A DNA stretch of 64,000 nucleotides from NCBI GenBank assembly GCA_030248135.1, contig JASANC010004087.1, positions 186,001 to 250,000 of the forward strand, in the 5' to 3' direction. A program made the position numbers and the translations under genes. The notes below the pieces were generated by a model that was not told where the DNA came from, searched no databases, and was given only the letters and a program-made list of their open reading frames with translations. Origin of the DNA: Theristus sp. LFF4_11. Its lineage: Eukaryota; Nematoda; Chromadorea; Monhysterida; Xyalidae. Shown in pieces: positions 1-11,757 of this stretch. The number at the start of each line of letters is the position of its first letter. Within the stretch, counting starts at the first letter, position 1.

Positions 1-344
1 ATTTGTGTTTTTTCGTTTTTCGCACTTTTTTTATTGCGCGTCAACCGAGGTTGAATAAAACAAAAACCATCCATAAACGACGCGTTATCATGTTCCGGGT
101 GCTCTGCTAATTTGATTGAGCCATGGATTGCCAAAATCGGCCAAGGAAATCGTGATCTGGACGACGTTATGTGTTCGTTGCTTGTGCTTTGCGACATGTG
201 TCTTGTGCGCCGACCTGTCACGCGATTCTGCCGGCGCTGTGCTCAACCGATTTCAAGGATCGACGACTCAATCAATGATTTTTGTGGAATAAAAAAGAAT
301 AGGAAGACAAAATAAACATTAAAAAAACATATCATAATCACGTA

Positions 345-480
345 CGCAGTGAATGGTTTTGGTGCGGTCTTTTGGCACGTGCGGTATTTTGGTTTGATAG
401 CATCTGCGGTCTTTTGGTCACAAAAAAATCTCAAATCTGCGGTCTTTTGGCACGTGCGGTCTTTTGTCCGCAAGCCGGTG
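345..480. repeat. Short motif repeat, GCGGTCTTTTGG
   Basis: The motif GCGGTCTTTTGG, often followed by CACGTGCGGT, recurs at least four times in about 130 bp. No gene is visible around it. Function unknown; it looks like the edge of a degenerate repeat. Confidence 0.6.
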
Positions 481-612
481 GGGGGGGGTGGGTGGACCCC
501 CCCCACAGAAAATTTTAAAAAAATGCACCCCCCATGGGACCCCCCTGGGGGGGTCCCACGTTACCATAGGTTGGACCCCCCCTCACTTTTTGGTCGGCAC
601 CCCCCCCCACGG
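480..612. repeat. G/C homopolymer-rich low-complexity tract
   Basis: Runs of 6-9 G or C are interleaved with short A-rich spacers. Translations through this segment are proline/glycine artefacts. A similar G-run then C-run occurs at 9667-9707. Confidence 0.8.
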
Positions 613-630
613 CGAATCATAGACAAAAGT

Positions 631-2660
631 TTTAATGTTTTAATTTTATGGGTGGATTTTATTAAAAAAACTATTTCTGATATAGCTTTACAACCGTTGT
701 ACTTGAATCAGTTTTTATATTTTGCAACTGACCGCTTGCTCACCCAAAAAATGGGTAAAATGTTGATTTTTTTGCTTTTTTTATATGTTTTCGTTTCACA
801 GTGAAAAAAAATCAGTTCAGAAGTAACTTTTAATTTTAATTTTTAATTCTCTAAGAGGTTTTCAAGAACGCTGAATTTGAATCTGATTTTAGATTTTTGC
901 CCGGGCATTTTTTGCCTAAAAATTGGGCAAAAACGCCTTTTTCGCGTTTTCCAGTGATTTTTGTTTTAATTTCTAATTTTAAGTGCGGATTTTTATTTAC
1001 AAAAAAACTGTTTTCTAACAGCTTTATTACTGCTATACTTGAATACGTTATTATATTTTGTAACGGACCACTTTCTCACCCAAAAATGGGTAAAATATGG
1101 ATTTTCTGCCGTTTTCAGACGTTTTCGTTTCATAGTAATAAATAAGTTTGAAAACAATTTTTAAAACCCCTTCCTAGAAGGTCCCAAATGCGCCGAATCC
1201 ATATCTGTAGGCAAATTTTACAACTGACCCATTATTAACCCTTATAAATGGGTAAAAATCTACACTGTAGTCTTTCTGTTGACGTTTTTCTTTTTTGTGT
1301 TTGAACCAGACTTGTAAATTGATGTTAAATTGTCCTCTTACGCCGCTGAAGTTGAAATTGTTTTTGGTTTTTTAAAACTGGTGCTTTTTCCCCAATTTTA
1401 CCTAATTGGGTAAAAACTGTCACTCTCAGCTTTTTGTTTGAAACTTACATTATGAATGGTTTTGCGTTTCTTTGATGCTTGAGATTGATGAATTCAAGTC
1501 TGATGTCATGCACCGAGACTACTGTTTTAACCCAAAAGGGTAAAAAGTGGGGCAAAATATAAGGGTAAATGTATATTCGGTATGGGTACATGTCAGTCTG
1601 TCAGTCTTGAGAAAAAACTTGAGAGCTTTAGAAAATAAAAGACTAATGAAAATGAAATACACTAACTAGAATACAGAACCTTTTAACCTTTACAAACTTG
1701 TTTCTCGCAAAAAGCAAAAAGACCTGAATTAAGGCAAGTGCATAAGTATTTACCCTTTTGGGTTAAAACACTAATCTCGGTGCATGACAGCAGACTTGAA
1801 TTCATCAATCTCAAGCATCAAAGAAACGCGAAACCATGCATAATGTACGTTTCAAACAAAAAGCTGAAAGTGACAGTTTTTACCCAATTGGGTAAAATTG
1901 GGATAAAAATGTACCAGTATTAAAAAACCAAAAACAAATTCAATTTCAGCGGCGTAAAAAACAAATTAACATCAATTAACAAGTCTGGTTCAAACACAAA
2001 AAAGAAAAAGGTCTACAAAAAGACTACAGTGTAGCTTTTTTACCCATTTATAAGGGTTAATAATGGGTCAGTTAAAAAATTTGTACATATATGGATTCGG
2101 CGCATTTGGGAACTCCTAGGAAGAAGTTTTAAAAATTGTTTTCAAATTTATTTATTACTATAAAACGAAAACGTCTGAAAACGGCAAAAAATCCATGTTT
2201 TACCCATTTTTGGATGAGAAAGTGGTCCGTTACAAAATATAATAATGTATTCAAGTACAGAAGTTGTAAAGCTATCAGAAAACAGATTTTTAAATAAAAA
2301 TCCCCACTTAGAATTAGAAATTAAAACAAAAAACCACTGGAAAACACAAAAAAAAGTTTTTGCCTAATTTTAGGCAAAAAAATGCCCGGGGCAAAAATCT
2401 AAAATTAGATTCGAATTCAGCGATCTTGAAAACCTCCTGGAGAATTAAAAATTAAAATTAAAAGTTATTTCTGAACTGATTTTTTTCACTGTGAAACGAA
2501 AACATATGAAAAAAGCAAAAAAATCAACATTTTACCCATTTTTTGGGTGAGCAAGCGGTCAGTTGCAAAATATAAAAACTGATTCCAGTACAACGGTTGT
2601 AAAGCTATATCAGAAATAGTTTTTTTAATAAAATCCACGCATAAAATTAAAACATTAAAA
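631..2660. mobile_element. Foldback element with arms of about 0.9 kb
   Basis: 631 to about 1540 reappears in reverse complement at about 1750-2660, separated by about 200 bp near 1541-1749. Landmarks pair across the centre: the CACCCAAAAAATGGGTAAAA region near 745 with its complement near 2535, the GCCCGGGC motif near 900 with 2390, and the GCACCGAGAC motif near 1510 with 1780. Each arm also contains two degenerate copies of a unit of about 320 bp. No transposase ORF is present, and ORFs inside are short and match the repeat, so it is best read as a non-autonomous foldback element or palindromic duplication. I found no clear target-site duplication. Confidence 0.75.
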
Positions 2661-2990
2661 CAAAAAACACTGAAAAACGCAAAAAAAATGCGTTTTTGCC
2701 CAATTTTTGGGCAAAAAATTGCCCGGGGCAAAAATCTAAGGTCAGATTCAAATTCAGCGACCTCGAAAACCTCTTTTTGACACAAAAATCAGGGTCAGAA
2801 ACTGTTTTCTCATTGCATGAAAATAAAAGTAAGGAAAAAGTGTGAAAAGTGCAAAAAAAAGTAATTTGGCGTAGCTCACAGTAAAAAATAGGGACACGAT
2901 CCGATTTGACGAAGCTAATATCTTGGTAGAGCTCTTGACTTATTTTTTCAAACGTGTCCCACTGAAATGACGTCATGGGCCGCAAACATG
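2661..2990. repeat. Further degenerate copy of the foldback repeat unit
   Basis: The segment repeats the GCAAAAA...GCCCGGGGCAAAAATCT and CAGCGACCTCGAAAACCTC landmarks seen in the arms of the element at 631-2660, continuing the tandem periodicity beyond the palindrome boundary. No coding capacity is credible. Confidence 0.5.
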
Positions 2991-3149
2991 GGCTTGTCGT
3001 TTACAGCATACCAGACTTTCCGTTTAGCCGATTTCTTCCCGTAAAGAAATGGTGAATGTCGAATCAGTCACACCAAACTGAAATTTTAGTGCCTGTACTT
3101 TGACAAACGGGTGTTTTTAAAGCAACTGACGTCAGTTTAGTCCGGACAC

Positions 3150-3424
3150 GTTTGAATAAATCCACAATACATTTATGCCGCGGCACATCAGGAAGTCAAC
3201 GAAAATTTCAATTATGAAGAAGTAAGGGATTTAACAGATAGGAATATTCCAATTCCTTCGCTGAAAGAAAAAGCATTATTAAAAATCAGTTCCGTTTCAT
3301 TAGGCTGTGGTGGCCCTCACTGCTGTTGTTCGTCCGCCCTTGCTTGTTCGAGAAATGCGACCATCGAGGAATGTAAAACGGCGAGCCAGGATTCAGCCAA
3401 CGGCGCTGCAATGCGCATATTATA
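3150..3424 (+). other. Unassigned open frame without ATG
   Basis: One forward frame stays open from about 3150 to a TAA at 3422-3424. It begins Asn-Pro-Gln-Tyr-Ile-Tyr, is acidic, includes the stretch RNIPIPSLKEKALLK, and ends in a cysteine-rich part. The composition of the first 50 codons looks more like protein than the surrounding AT-rich DNA, so it may be a single exon or a decayed one. No start, no convincing acceptor and no family recognised. Confidence 0.2.
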
Positions 3425-3534
3425 ATGCATAGATAGTTCTCGACAGAAAGTTGAATATGCATGCCTTCAGTTGCAGTTCATTGCCTTTAAATGCTCTAAC
3501 CAACCTCATTTTCTGACTAAAATAATTGTAGAAA

Positions 3535-4010
3535 TCAACTGACTGCAAAGTAGTTGCAGAATGTTGCAAACAGCTGCCAACCACGATCGTCATTCATGCT
3601 GCTAACCACCGTTTGCATCATTACGAAGTGAACGTTCCACCAGGCAACGACGTACCGCTTGTGACATAGTGGCAGTGCGCGAACCTGTGACAGAATGTGC
3701 ACGTAATACGTATATTGTAATGTGCTTTTACCTGTATAATTGTTGTTTGAAATCCCTGCCACTGACGATATACTCAGATGGAATCCAAAACTCCATAGGT
3801 CAGTTTTCAGCGTTTCAGCGAACACACAAAAACAAAGTGAAAAACTGTAAACCAGCCATCTACACACCTGATGTAACATATGTGAACGTACCTGACCCAA
3901 CCAGTCACCCATCAAGTTAGCAAGTCCAGTTGTTTCGGCCCATTTTACCAAATCCCGGCTGTGTTGGTGAACAATTTTGGCGAAGTGCCAGGTGCAACCT
4001 CGAATCTATA
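3535..4010 (-). other. Unassigned minus-strand open frames, possible exon remnant
   Basis: On the minus strand an open frame preceded by a TTTATAG acceptor-like site (near 4008) reads into HSRDLVKWAETTG and then meets a GTACGT donor-like site near 3890. A longer frame continues to 3535. The first part looks protein-like, but I cannot place it in a family and the following segment does not extend a recognisable domain. It could be an exon of a gene lost among repeats, or chance. Confidence 0.2.
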
Positions 4011-4524
4011 AACGGTTAAATGTTTTACGCCGTCGTTGTGACCCTCAGCAGCATACCCGAGAGACGGTATGGTGAAACGTGGTCTTTCAAAAATCTGGAT
4101 TTTATATACGGTTTATGTATGATCGCAAATTTGGCAACAAACACGACAACCTCTTAACACTAGTATTTTTTGAAAACTGTTGAAACCTTGACGAGAGGAA
4201 ACGTCGCGGCAAATGCTGACCACTGCGCTCGCTCAAAATCCAACGACAAGCTGTCGCCATTGTGGCGATTCTCCCGTTCGCCTAACGATTTCGGACTTGA
4301 GCGCCGAGAACAGTGACACGTAAGCACAAATGTGTTTCCGACCTACAATGTATTGACAGCAACCATAACCAGCGCCGGTTTCTGATATGGCCATACATCA
4401 TACAGACTATCCGTGCCATTTTTTATACAGTATTCACGCTGGACACAAATCTGTTCTTATTTTTAGCCAATTTTTAGCCTCCCTCATCAAAAAAGCCGTT
4501 CAAACAATTTGCCGAACTAATGAT

Positions 4525-7450
4525 ACAAGTCAACATTCAACGCGTCTGAATGCGTTTAAATCAGAACATAAAACTAATTTTGGAAGAAAATGTTTTTGCT
4601 CGTAAACAGCTAAAAACAGCAAAATTGGGCAAAAATCGCCCCAAAAACGGCAAATTCTCCCAAATATCGCTGAAAGCAATCAAACAGCACATCATTCGGC
4701 GCGTCTCAAGTAAGCATATTGAGACGCGCCGAATGATGTGCTAGTTGATTGGTTTCAGCGATTGCAAGATAATTTGTCGTTTTTAAAGCGATTTTTGCCA
4801 ATTTTGGCTGTTTTTTTAACTTTTTTTACAAGGAAACACATTTTCGTACCAAAAAAGTGTTGATTTTTTAATTAAGCATATTGAGACGCGCTGAATGATG
4901 TGCTGTTTGATTGGTTTCAGCGACATTTAGAATAATTTGTCGTTTTTGGGGCGATTTTTGCTAATTATGGCTGTTTTTAAGCTCTTTTTACAAGGAAACA
5001 CATTTTCGAGCAAAAATAGTGTTGAGTTCTGAATTGAGCATATTTAAACGCGCCGAATGATGTGCTGTTTGATTAGTTTTCACGATATTTGGAATAATTT
5101 GTGGTTTTGGGGCGATTTTTACCCAATTTAGCTGTTTTCTTACAAGCAAACACATTTTTTTGCAAAAAAGCCGTTGAGTTCTAAATTAGGCATATTGAGA
5201 CGCGCCGACTGATGTGCTATTTGACTGGTTTACACGTTATTTGATATAATTTGCGGTTATTAGGGAGATTTTTGCCCAATTTAGGTGTTTTCTTTACGTT
5301 TTTGACGAGCAAACACATTTTCTTGCATAAATTGTGTTGAGTTCTAAATTAGACATATTGAGACGCGCCGACTGATGTGCTGTTTGATTAGTTTTCACGA
5401 TATTTGGGATAATTTGTGGTTTTGGGGCGATTTTTACCCAATTTAACTGTTTTCTTACGAGCAAACACATTTTTTGCAAAAAAGCTGCTGAGTTCTGAAT
5501 TAGGCATATTGAGACGCGCCGAATGATGTGCTATTTGACTGGTTTACACGATATTTGGGATAATTTGCAATTTTAGGGTGATTTTTGCCCAATTTAGCTG
5601 TCTTTTTACTTTTTTAACGAGCAAACACATTTTCTTTTAAAAGTAGTGTTGAGTTCTGAATTAAGCATATTTAAACGCGCCGAATGATGTGCTATTTGAG
5701 TGGTTTACACGATAATTAATATAATTTGCGGTTTCTTGGGTGATTTTTGCCCAATTTAGGTGTTTTCTTTACGTTTTTGACGAGCAAACACATTTTCTTG
5801 CATAAATTGCGTTGAGTTCTAAATTAGGCATATTGAGACGCGCCGAATTATAAGTTGTTTGACTAGTTTACACAATATTTAGGATAATTTGTGGTTTTGG
5901 GGCGATTTTTACCCAATTTAGCTGTTTTCTTACAAGCAAACACATTTTTTGCAAAAAAGCCGTTGAGTTCTGAATTAGACGTATTGAGACGCGCCGAATG
6001 ATGTGCTTTTGATTAGTTTTCACGATATTTGGGATAATTTGTGGTTTTGGGGCGATTTTTACCCAATTTAGCTGTTTTCTTACGAGCAAACACATTTTTT
6101 GCAAAAAAGCTGTTGAGTTCTGAATTAGGCATATTGAGATGCGCCGAATGATGTGCTATTTGACTGGTTTACACGATATTTGGGATAATTTGCAATTTTA
6201 GGGTGATTTTTGCCCAATTTAGCTGTCTTTTTACTTTTTTTAGCGAGCAAACACATTTTCTTTTAAAAGTGATGTTGAGTTCTGAATTAAGCATATTTAA
6301 ACGCGCCGAATGATGTGCTGTTTGATTAGTTTTCACGATATTTGGGATAATTTGTGGTTTTGGGGCGATTTTTACCCAATTTAGCTGTTTTCTTACAAGC
6401 AAACACATTTTTTGCAAAAAAGCCGTTGAGTTCTGAATTAGGCATATTGAGACGCGCCGAATGATGTGCTATTTGACTGGTTTACACGTTATTTGATATA
6501 ATTTACGGTTTTTAGGGAGATTTTTGCCCAATTTCGGTGTTTTCTTTACGTTTTTGACGAGCAAACACATTTTCTTGCATAAATTGTGTTGAGTTCTAAA
6601 TTAGACATATTGAGACGCGCCGAATGATGTGCTATTGATTAGTTTTCACGATATTTGGGATAATTTGTGGTTTTGGGGCGATTTTTACCCAATTTAGCTG
6701 TTTTCTTACGAGCAAACACATTTTTTGCAAAAAATCTGTTGAGTTCTGAATTAGGCACATTGAGACGCGCCGAATGATGTGCTATTTAACTGGTTTACAC
6801 GATATTTGGGATAATTTGCAATTTTAGGGTGATTTTTGCCCAATTTAGCTGTCTTTTTACTTTTTTAACGAGCAAACACATTTTCTTTTAAAAGTAGTGT
6901 TGAGTTCTGAATTAAGCATATTTAAACGCGCCGAATGATGTGCTATTTGATTGGTTTACACGATAATTGATATAATTTCCGGTTTCTTGGGTGATTTTTG
7001 CCCAATTTAGGTGTTTTCTTTACGTTTTTGACGAACAAACACATTTTCTTGCATAAATTGCGTTGAGTTCTAAATTAGGCATATTGAGACGCGCCGAATT
7101 ATGAATTGTTTGACTAGTTTACACAATATTTAGGATAATTTGTGGTTTTTAGGGCGATTTTTTGCCCAATTTAGCTGTTTTTTACTTTTTCACGAACAAA
7201 CGCATTTTCTTGCAAAAGTGATAGTTGAGTTCTGACTTGGACATGTTGAGACGTGCCGAATGATGTGCTGTTTGCTTGGTTTCAACGATATTTGGGATAT
7301 TTGCTGATTTTGGGGCGATTTTTGCCAATGTTGGCTATTTTTAGCTTTTTTTACAAAAAACCAAATTTTTTTTTCGCAAAAATGCTGTTTAGTTCTGATT
7401 TATGCACATTAAGACGTGTTGAATGATGTATTGTATCATTGATTTTTGCA
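4525..7450. repeat. Satellite array, unit about 158 bp, with inverted junction
   Basis: About 17 tandem units run from 4712 to about 7450, each carrying GAGACGCGCCGAATGATGTG, then GATTTTTGCCCAATTTAG, then GAGCAAACACATTTT. Spacing between successive copies of the first box is about 147-168 bp (mean about 158). At 4687-4741 the box is present head to head with its complement, and 4525-4710 is an inverted unit. Units are not equal: the block at 5190-5890 matches 6440-7140 much better than its neighbours, giving a higher-order period of about 1250 bp (8 units). ORFs of 60-90 residues here are satellite translations. Confidence 0.92.
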
Positions 7451-7534
7451 AACTGTTTAGGATTTTTTTGGGCAGGCTAAAAATTGGCAAAAAATAAGGG
7501 CAGACACTACATCATGTATCTGATATGTCAGAAC

Positions 7535-8327
7535 TAGGGTTGGCACAGGAAAAAAACCGGTTTCTTTTCCGTTTTAAAACCGGTTTTTTTTCAGTTTTTT
7601 TTGAAAAAATAAAGAACCGGTTTTTTACCTTAAAAATTTTCAAACTTCGTGGTCAAAAATCACAACTCTTCGTTTGATTGATAAAATGTAAAATTATATT
7701 TTTGAAAAAACGGTGCAGTGAACTGTCAAACTGAACTGGCGAAGCATCATTTTGCAGAAGCTTTTGTGGCAAGGGTCAAGTGAAATACGATGAAGACAAG
7801 GTGACTGCTAACCTAAGTGCATATGCAGACTAACTGACGATGTTGTCGATTTGCAAAGGGTAACTGATGAAATGTTATTTTTCAAACGCAATCCGCCACC
7901 GGTTTCACTTTGCAGTTCTGCAAATCTCGCCCCCTAATCGGGGTCAGCTATCCGGTCTCCTTGCAACCGTCCCTCCCCGCTCCCCACACCTACACGGTCA
8001 CTGCCCAGTCTTTGTTTTCAATTTATTGAACGTGCTGCCTTGGAAACCAATAAAAGCGAAATTAATTTGATTTGAAACAAAAAATTGGGTAGCATTTGGT
8101 GGCAAAAATAGCATATTGGGTCGGTTGTATGCCCGAAAACAGCATTTTACGCTGCTCAAAATTACTAATTTTGATGTATTTCCTATTTTGAGTTCAAGAT
8201 GCCAAGTTCTGAAAAGTTTTGGAGCTGGGAAGCATTCGGTTTTTTATGGTTTTAAAACGGTTTTAAAACGGAAAAGAAACCGGTTTTTTTCCTGGCAATA
8301 TAAAAAACCGGTTTTTTACCAACTCTA
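7535..8327. mobile_element. hAT-type MITE with 8-bp target duplication
   Basis: The 793-bp element starts TAGGGTTGG and ends with the complement of TAGAGTTGG, and is flanked by identical GTCAGAAC (7527-7534 and 8328-8335). Subterminal sequence is rich in AACCGGTTT/CCGTTTTAAAACC boxes on both sides in inverted orientation, with the right end carrying about 23 extra bases. Eight-base duplications and TA-G-G-G-type ends are those of the hAT superfamily. There is no transposase, so it is non-autonomous. Degenerate relatives lie at 23870-24335 and 32520-32770. Confidence 0.85.
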
Positions 8328-8335
8328 GTCAGAAC

Positions 8336-10020
8336 CAAAAGAATCCGTGGGACTTGGCAATTTGGCCACGGCATGTATGACTCTTATCAGGAACCGGCTG
8401 TTAAAAAGAGAAGAACCAACCTAATATCGGCGAAGAACTTGAACAGATGCACAGTCAACAGAAGAAAAAACACGCAGTACGGTCATATACGGTACGCTGG
8501 CACCCAGTTAACTGTAGAAAGGCAATCAGGAAGCGCTGAAATTTTGGAACAAAATGTTTCGACTTCGTTGGGGGTCGCAAGAATAAATCAAACGAAATTT
8601 GGCTTAAGTTTTTTTTGGTCTGTCGGCTGCGAGGCAACGTTTTTTCAACGTTTAAAAAGTTCTGGAAACGAAAGAGCTGGGATAAAATTGAAATTGGAAT
8701 ACGTTTGAAATGCAGTGAAATAAATTCACTTCATTAAACTTCAAGCCAAATCAAACCAATCAATTGGTTCTGCAGAAAAGCTGCAGACACCGATAAGTGA
8801 TTCACTAATCAATGTCAGTTTAATGCAACAGCTGTATTATGGGATTTTTGGCTGTGTTCACTCTTGAGCCTTTACTGAAAAGACATGAATTAAACGAGAA
8901 AAAACCTATTGTGTTCACTCACTCGTTTGCAGTTTGGTTGCAGCCCAGCACAGCACAGCTCAGCACGTTGTTGATGATCGTATAAAAGACGTCGTCCATT
9001 GTTCACAATTCCATCAATCAGAAGGTAATTTTGAATCTAATGCGAAGCAAACAATGAGAACGACGACCACGATTCCATTCACCAAACAACAGCAATGCTT
9101 CAAGAATAGAATGACTGCAGCCGCTGATGATCTTGCCTGAGAAATGAAACAAGATGATTTCAGAATGCCCCGATGAGGGTCAGCGTTGTTCCCGCTCCAG
9201 TTAACTCACGCTCCAACATTGGATGTTCTCGGACATTGCTAAAACGGACCTAAACCTAAAAGCCAAACCAAAGCCTAAGCTCAGACAAAACCTGTTCCTA
9301 ACCTAATCCTAACCTAAGCCAAGCCTTTTTAAGGAAGCAGGAATGAAAATAACTGCGTTTTGAACGAGTTTATGTTGAGGGCGGAGCGTGTGCAGGCGCG
9401 CCAGTGGATCATGAGCAATGAGCAATGCGGATGCGGGGCAGGTGCATATCATAATGAAGCGTTGCGAGTATAAACGCGTATTTTACCTAAAATTAGCGAA
9501 AATTTTAAGAATTACGAGCAAAAATGGTCAATTTTGGGCAAAAATTGACTCATTTTGTGTCTTCGAAGACAAAAATTTTCAGATAGATAACTGGCTGAGA
9601 ATTTTTTTAGATAGATAATAGCTGAGCCGAAAAAACCTGTCTGATAGAAATAGATTCGAAATTTTTTTGGGGGGGCGGCCGCCCCCCCCCCCCCAGCCCC
9701 CCCCCCTAGAACAACTATGACAACGACTCATTGCAAGCAACCTCTGATCAGAAATCAAAAAAAATCACTTTTTAGAATATATACAAATCCTCTGGAACAA
9801 CTATGCTCGCTCGCACCGTCTAATGAGAATGAGACGGATCTGAATGAAACGTTCTTGATGTTTAGAGTTTAAAAAACATTTTATGCTGTTCTGTCTGTTG
9901 CTTTTACGAGCAAGGCGAGAGGAGAGGAGAGGAACACCGAAAGAGACGCGCAGCGTGCAAATTCACCACCGCAACTCAATGTTTCCAGGATCCGCAGTTG
10001 CAGGCTGACTCAGGTGTGCA
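8336..10020. other. Gene-free spacer with dispersed repeats
   Basis: No gene is recognisable; the longest ORF (8373-8708, 111 codons) has no family resemblance. It contains a CCTAACC/CCTAATCC-type tract (9296-9332), a G-run/C-run (9667-9707) and, at 9715-9790, a dispersed repeat that also occurs in inverted orientation at about 15195-15262. Confidence 0.6.
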
Positions 10021-10026
10021 GGAAGG

Positions 10027-11405
10027 ATGTCGTCTGCGTCTCATTTGTCGCACGTTGCCCGCCTGGAGCAGTTGTCGCCGCTCGTGTGGCGTGTTCTCGG
10101 TTGCAATCCCGGTCCGATGACGTTGCAGGGCACCAACACCTATCTGGTTGGCACTGGACCCAGGTGCGTGCGTGGTGCGTTCAACTCAGCGAGCGCGTTC
10201 TTGTCAGCTGCCATGTCAAGCGAAGCTCAGATCGAACATTGAATCATTAAGCTGGGGAGGTGGGAAATGTTGATGAGTAAAAAACAGAGATCCAAATTAG
10301 ATTTAAATGAAAAAGGGATTCAAATTAAGCAAGTGTTTTCTATTCACTTCATGTGATCAAGCGTAAAGCGAAAATAAACACAAGACATGTTTGTGTAGAG
10401 CAAACACGAAATACTGAACAGATGACATTTCTCGAGGCGTCTTCTGATCGACACGGGTGACGCGAACGTGCCGGAGTACGTGCGTTTGCTGAGTCACGTG
10501 CTGAACGAGCAACGTGCCACGATCAGCGCCATCGTCTGCACCCACTGGCACGTGGACCACGTCGGCGGCGTGCCGGACGTTCTCAAACTGATGCCAGCGA
10601 GCGACTCAAACTTGAAAGTGCACAAGATTCGTCGGCAATCCGCTGCGGACGACGTGAGACACGCGCCGCATGGCTACGAATTCATTTCGGATGGGCATTC
10701 GTTCGACGTGCCCGGTTGCTCGAATGCATCGAAACTTCGGTGCGAGCTTTCAATCAAACGAAACGTTTCACTGACACGAGCGAACACGTTGAGCTGTTCA
10801 GAGTGCTGCACACGCCTGGCCACACCGACGACCACATGGCGTTGTACTTGCCAGCGGAGGACGCCGTGTTCAGTGGCGACTGCGTGCTTGGTGAAGGCAC
10901 TGCTGTGTTCGAGCACCTGCACACGTACATGCACTCCCTCGAGACACTGCTCGCCTTGACACCGTCCGTCATTTACCCGGGTTTGCGCCAATTTGCATGT
11001 TCGACATGAAAGCATTCGAAATCTGCACAAACTGGCCAACACTTGGCATTTCAGGTCACGGGCCGGTCGTGCGGGAGTGCACCCAGAAACTGCGGGAGTA
11101 CATCGCACACCGAGACCAACGGGAACGGCACATCCTGCAGTTGCTTCGTTCAGCGAACGCGCCGACCTCTGTGGCCTCGATTGTCGCCGGCGTTTATGGG
11201 GTGTGTGTGCTTCTTGGTTTGCTAGAGCTCTGCGGTGGAACACGACTGTTGCAAGGCCTTGGTGATATTTCAGCCGTTGAATTTCACGCTGCAAATGGGC
11301 GCGGCGAACAACGTCGGCAAGCATCTAGAAAAGTTGCGAAAAGAAGGCAAAGTGTGCTGTGTGAATGGCAAAATGTGGGTGATGGCCGAAAAATCTGCTT
11401 TATGA
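10027..11405 (+). CDS. LACTB2: Endoribonuclease/hydrolase LACTB2 (metallo-beta-lactamase fold)
   Basis: Five exons (10027-10163, 10437-10739, 10802-10980, 11055-11200, 11274-11405) join in phase to a 298-residue protein; the human protein is 288. The N-terminus has the family signature [19 protein letters not shown]. The metal-binding motif THWHVDH is intact, followed by the ligand segments [13 protein letters not shown] and PGHGPV. The C-terminal helical part ends in an LEKLRKEGK motif like that of vertebrate LACTB2. The family is a mitochondrial single-strand RNA-specific endonuclease; the role here is inferred from this. The start is the ATG giving the usual N-terminal length, and TTTCCAG and CTCAG acceptor-like sites sit upstream. 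The second intron is set to 10740-10801 because this restores the conserved LRVLHTPGH junction. It converges with eL33, with stop codons about 350 bp apart. Confidence 0.95.
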
Positions 11406-11757
11406 GTAACCAACCCGACATTATAACTTGGTTCTGATCTTGGTTTAAAATATCGGTGCTCAGTCGTGATAACTGTGATTATTCTTGTGAGTGATTGATT
11501 GTTCCAATCCCATATCAATTTCAATTTTATTTTTGAATTCCCTTTTCGTTTTCATATTTGTAAACCAACAAGTGGACAACAACGATCGAAAACAAAGAAC
11601 AAAACAACTATTCCACAATATTCATCACGCAGCAGAATTTTCAATTTCGAGAAATCTCCTAAGCGCTGCTCCATCTCAAATGTTGCTGGGGTAGAGCATC
11701 TGGAAAGCAAACAAAACGACGATGGAAAACCGGCAGCAATTCACGAAATGAGGTTTG
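11406..11757. other. Convergent 3' spacer between LACTB2 and eL33
   Basis: AT-rich DNA without a credible ORF. It must hold both 3' UTRs, since LACTB2 (+) stops at 11405 and eL33 (-) stops at 11758. Confidence 0.5.

Noticed and set aside
4525..6417. Several similar 60-82 residue ORFs starting MQKMCLLVRKQL
   Set aside because: They recur with the satellite period and are interrupted differently in each unit; satellite translation, not a gene family.
4687..7450. CRISPR-like array of regularly spaced repeats
   Set aside because: Spacers are not unique; the whole unit of about 158 bp repeats, and the host is a eukaryote.
10674..11324. Minus-strand 216-codon ORF
   Set aside because: It is the antisense shadow of LACTB2 exons 2-5 and their introns; the plus-strand product is unambiguous.
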